Below are positions 4,575 to 5,467 of a stretch of DNA of 5,467 nt, in pieces. The DNA comes from Sulfurovum sp. (GTDB lineage Bacteria > Campylobacterota > Campylobacteria > Campylobacterales > Sulfurovaceae), in assembly GCA_026193735.1 (NCBI GenBank), contig JAPHUJ010000009.1, forward strand, positions 1 to 5,467, written 5' to 3'. A program made the position numbers and the translations under genes. The notes under the pieces are model-generated. The model was not told the origin of the DNA, searched no databases, and saw nothing but the letters and a program-made list of their open reading frames with translations. Numbering within the stretch: position 1 is the stretch's first letter; each line of letters begins with the position of its first letter.

Positions 4575-5390
4575 ATGTTAACATTTATCCCTACACCCAT
4601 TGGAAATCCACAAGATATTACTATTAGAGCCATGAAGCTTTTTGAAAAAGCAGAACTCTTTTTATGTGAAGATACACGTCAGACCAAACGGCTTTTACGT
4701 TTACTGGAAGAGCGGTTTGATATGGCGTATCCTGAGGCAGAATTTTATTCTTTTAATGAGCATAATGGGCAGGAGAGACTGGATGAATTTGGCAGCAGTT
4801 TAGAAGGAAAAGAAGTTGTTTATGTCAGTGATGCGGGAATGCCTGTAATTTCTGACCCTGGACAGATACTTGTAAAATACGCTCAGGAACATGGTATACC
4901 GTACGATGTTCTTCCTGGACCATCTGCAGTTACGACTGCTTATGCTGCGAGTGGTTTTGAAGAAGGTAAGTTTCTTTTTTACGCTTTTTTACCCCATAAA
5001 GGCAAAGAAAGAAGTACTGCTCTGAGCGAAGCGATGAGCAATGGCTACAATACCGTACTCTATGAGGCTCCTCATCGGTTAGAAAAGCTTTTAAGTGAAA
5101 TCCTCATACTTGATGAAAACAGAGAGCTTTTTTTGGCAAAAGAGATTAGTAAAAAGTACCAAAATTATTATAGAGGTACGGCAAGATCATTGAACGAGCA
5201 GTTCAAAGAATTGACGATACGCGGAGAGTGGGTAGTCATCATACGAGCCCAAAAAAGCATAGAAAAAAGCCTTACTTTTACTGAATTGCTAACCTTGGAT
5301 ATACCACCTAAACCTAAGGCCAAACTTCTCGCGCTTCTTAGTGATATAAGTGTCAAAGAATGGTATAGTAAACTTATAAAATCTACTTAA
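4575..5390 (+). CDS. rsmI: 16S rRNA (cytidine1402-2'-O)-methyltransferase RsmI
   Basis: RsmI adds the 2'-O-methyl group of m4Cm1402 in the ribosomal P site, using SAM. It belongs to the tetrapyrrole methylase-like fold. The 271 residues fit the family (about 270-290). Motifs in order: FIPTPIGNPQDIT (4-16), LCEDTRQTKRLL (30-41), FNEHN (60-64), YVSDAGMPVISDPG (83-96), LPGPSAVTTAYAASGF (113-128), FLPHKGKER (138-146), YEAPHRL (163-169) and IRGEWVVII (215-223). All expected blocks are present and uninterrupted. The ATG at 4575 is the natural start because PTPIGNPQDIT must lie within a few residues of the N-terminus; its ribosome-binding site is weak. The neighbours are rpmE upstream and another rRNA methyltransferase start 34 bases downstream. 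Confidence 0.95.
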   Translation: MLTFIPTPIGNPQDITIRAMKLFEKAELFLCEDTRQTKRLLRLLEERFDMAYPEAEFYSFNEHNGQERLDEFGSSLEGKEVVYVSDAGMPVISDPGQILVKYAQEHGIPYDVLPGPSAVTTAYAASGFEEGKFLFYAFLPHKGKERSTALSEAMSNGYNTVLYEAPHRLEKLLSEILILDENRELFLAKEISKKYQNYYRGTARSLNEQFKELTIRGEWVVIIRAQKSIEKSLTFTELLTLDIPPKPKAKLLALLSDISVKEWYSKLIKST

Positions 5391-5412
5391 CCCATTAAAA
5401 GCAAAATAAAGG

Positions 5413-5418
5413 TAAAAT
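5413..5418 (+). promoter_or_regulatory. Candidate -10 box immediately before rlmB
   Basis: TAAAAT in the context GGTAAAATCACTCC ends six bases before the ATG at 5425. If it is used, transcription would start at or next to the start codon, giving a leaderless or nearly leaderless mRNA. AAAGG at 5408-5412 is 12 bases from the ATG, a long spacing, and could serve transcripts reading through from rsmI. Confidence 0.35.
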
Positions 5419-5424
5419 CACTCC

Positions 5425-5467
5425 ATGATTATATATGGAAAACAAGTCTGTTTACATGCTCTAGAGC
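5425..5467 (+). CDS. rlmB: Start of a TrmH/SpoU-family 23S rRNA 2'-O-methyltransferase (RlmB-like), cut by the window edge
   Basis: Only 14 codons are present, reading MIIYGKQVCLHALE and continuing past the right edge. The opening I-Y-G-x-x-x-V/C-x-x-A/H-L-E is the usual N-terminus of the L30e-like substrate-binding domain in RlmB/TrmH proteins. RlmB methylates the 2'-O of G2251 in the 23S rRNA peptidyl-transferase region. Position directly after rsmI agrees with the C. jejuni order as I recall it. The SPOUT catalytic domain is not visible, so the exact family member cannot be fixed from this fragment. Confidence 0.7.
   Translation, partial: MIIYGKQVCLHALE

Overview
The window is AT-rich, densely packed bacterial chromosome. 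I assign it by inspection to the Campylobacterota (Epsilonproteobacteria), probably a Sulfurovum/Sulfurimonas-like sulfur bacterium. The grounds are the style of the proteins (a long 193-residue QueD, an RsmE with GCEGGF, a c553-like haem lipoprotein) and promoters that show a clear TATAAT/TAAAAT -10 box but no recognisable -35. From memory, and not checked here, the plus-strand order queE, queD, haem lipoprotein, small membrane protein, rsmE, rpmE, rsmI, rlmB resembles the Cj0160c-Cj0153c block of Campylobacter jejuni. I see no mobile element, tRNA, rRNA, CRISPR array or phage gene. No gene-free stretch exceeds 300 bases.

Layout. Positions 1-967 hold the 3' end of queE and a complete queD, two steps of 7-deazaguanine (queuosine precursor) synthesis. 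Positions 1018-1608 encode a lipid-anchored mono-haem cytochrome c whose haem domain sits on a long alanine-rich linker built of 11-residue repeats. A strong intrinsic terminator (1632-1670) closes this part. Positions 1686-2903 carry moeA (molybdenum insertion into molybdopterin) on the minus strand, the only minus-strand gene. Its promoter lies back to back with that of the next plus-strand unit, the two -10 boxes being 11 bp apart. Positions 2991-4090 hold an unknown four-helix membrane protein and rsmE, separated by 2 bases. Positions 4145-4470 are rpmE (ribosomal protein L31, zinc-binding form) behind a structured leader of about 110 bases. Positions 4575-5390 encode rsmI, and the last 43 bases begin an rlmB/TrmH-type rRNA methyltransferase.

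Common thread. Most of the genes serve translation: tRNA modification (queE, queD), two 16S rRNA methyltransferases (rsmE, rsmI), a probable 23S rRNA methyltransferase (rlmB start) and ribosomal protein L31. The cytochrome, moeA and the membrane protein belong to respiration/cofactors or are unknown.

The best candidates for something undescribed are the rpmE leader, which has a long bulged hairpin and then a possible pseudoknot whose second helix contains the rpmE ribosome-binding site, and the hendecad-repeat rod of the cytochrome lipoprotein. Neither was tested by computation or comparison; both rest on base pairing and periodicity read by eye.
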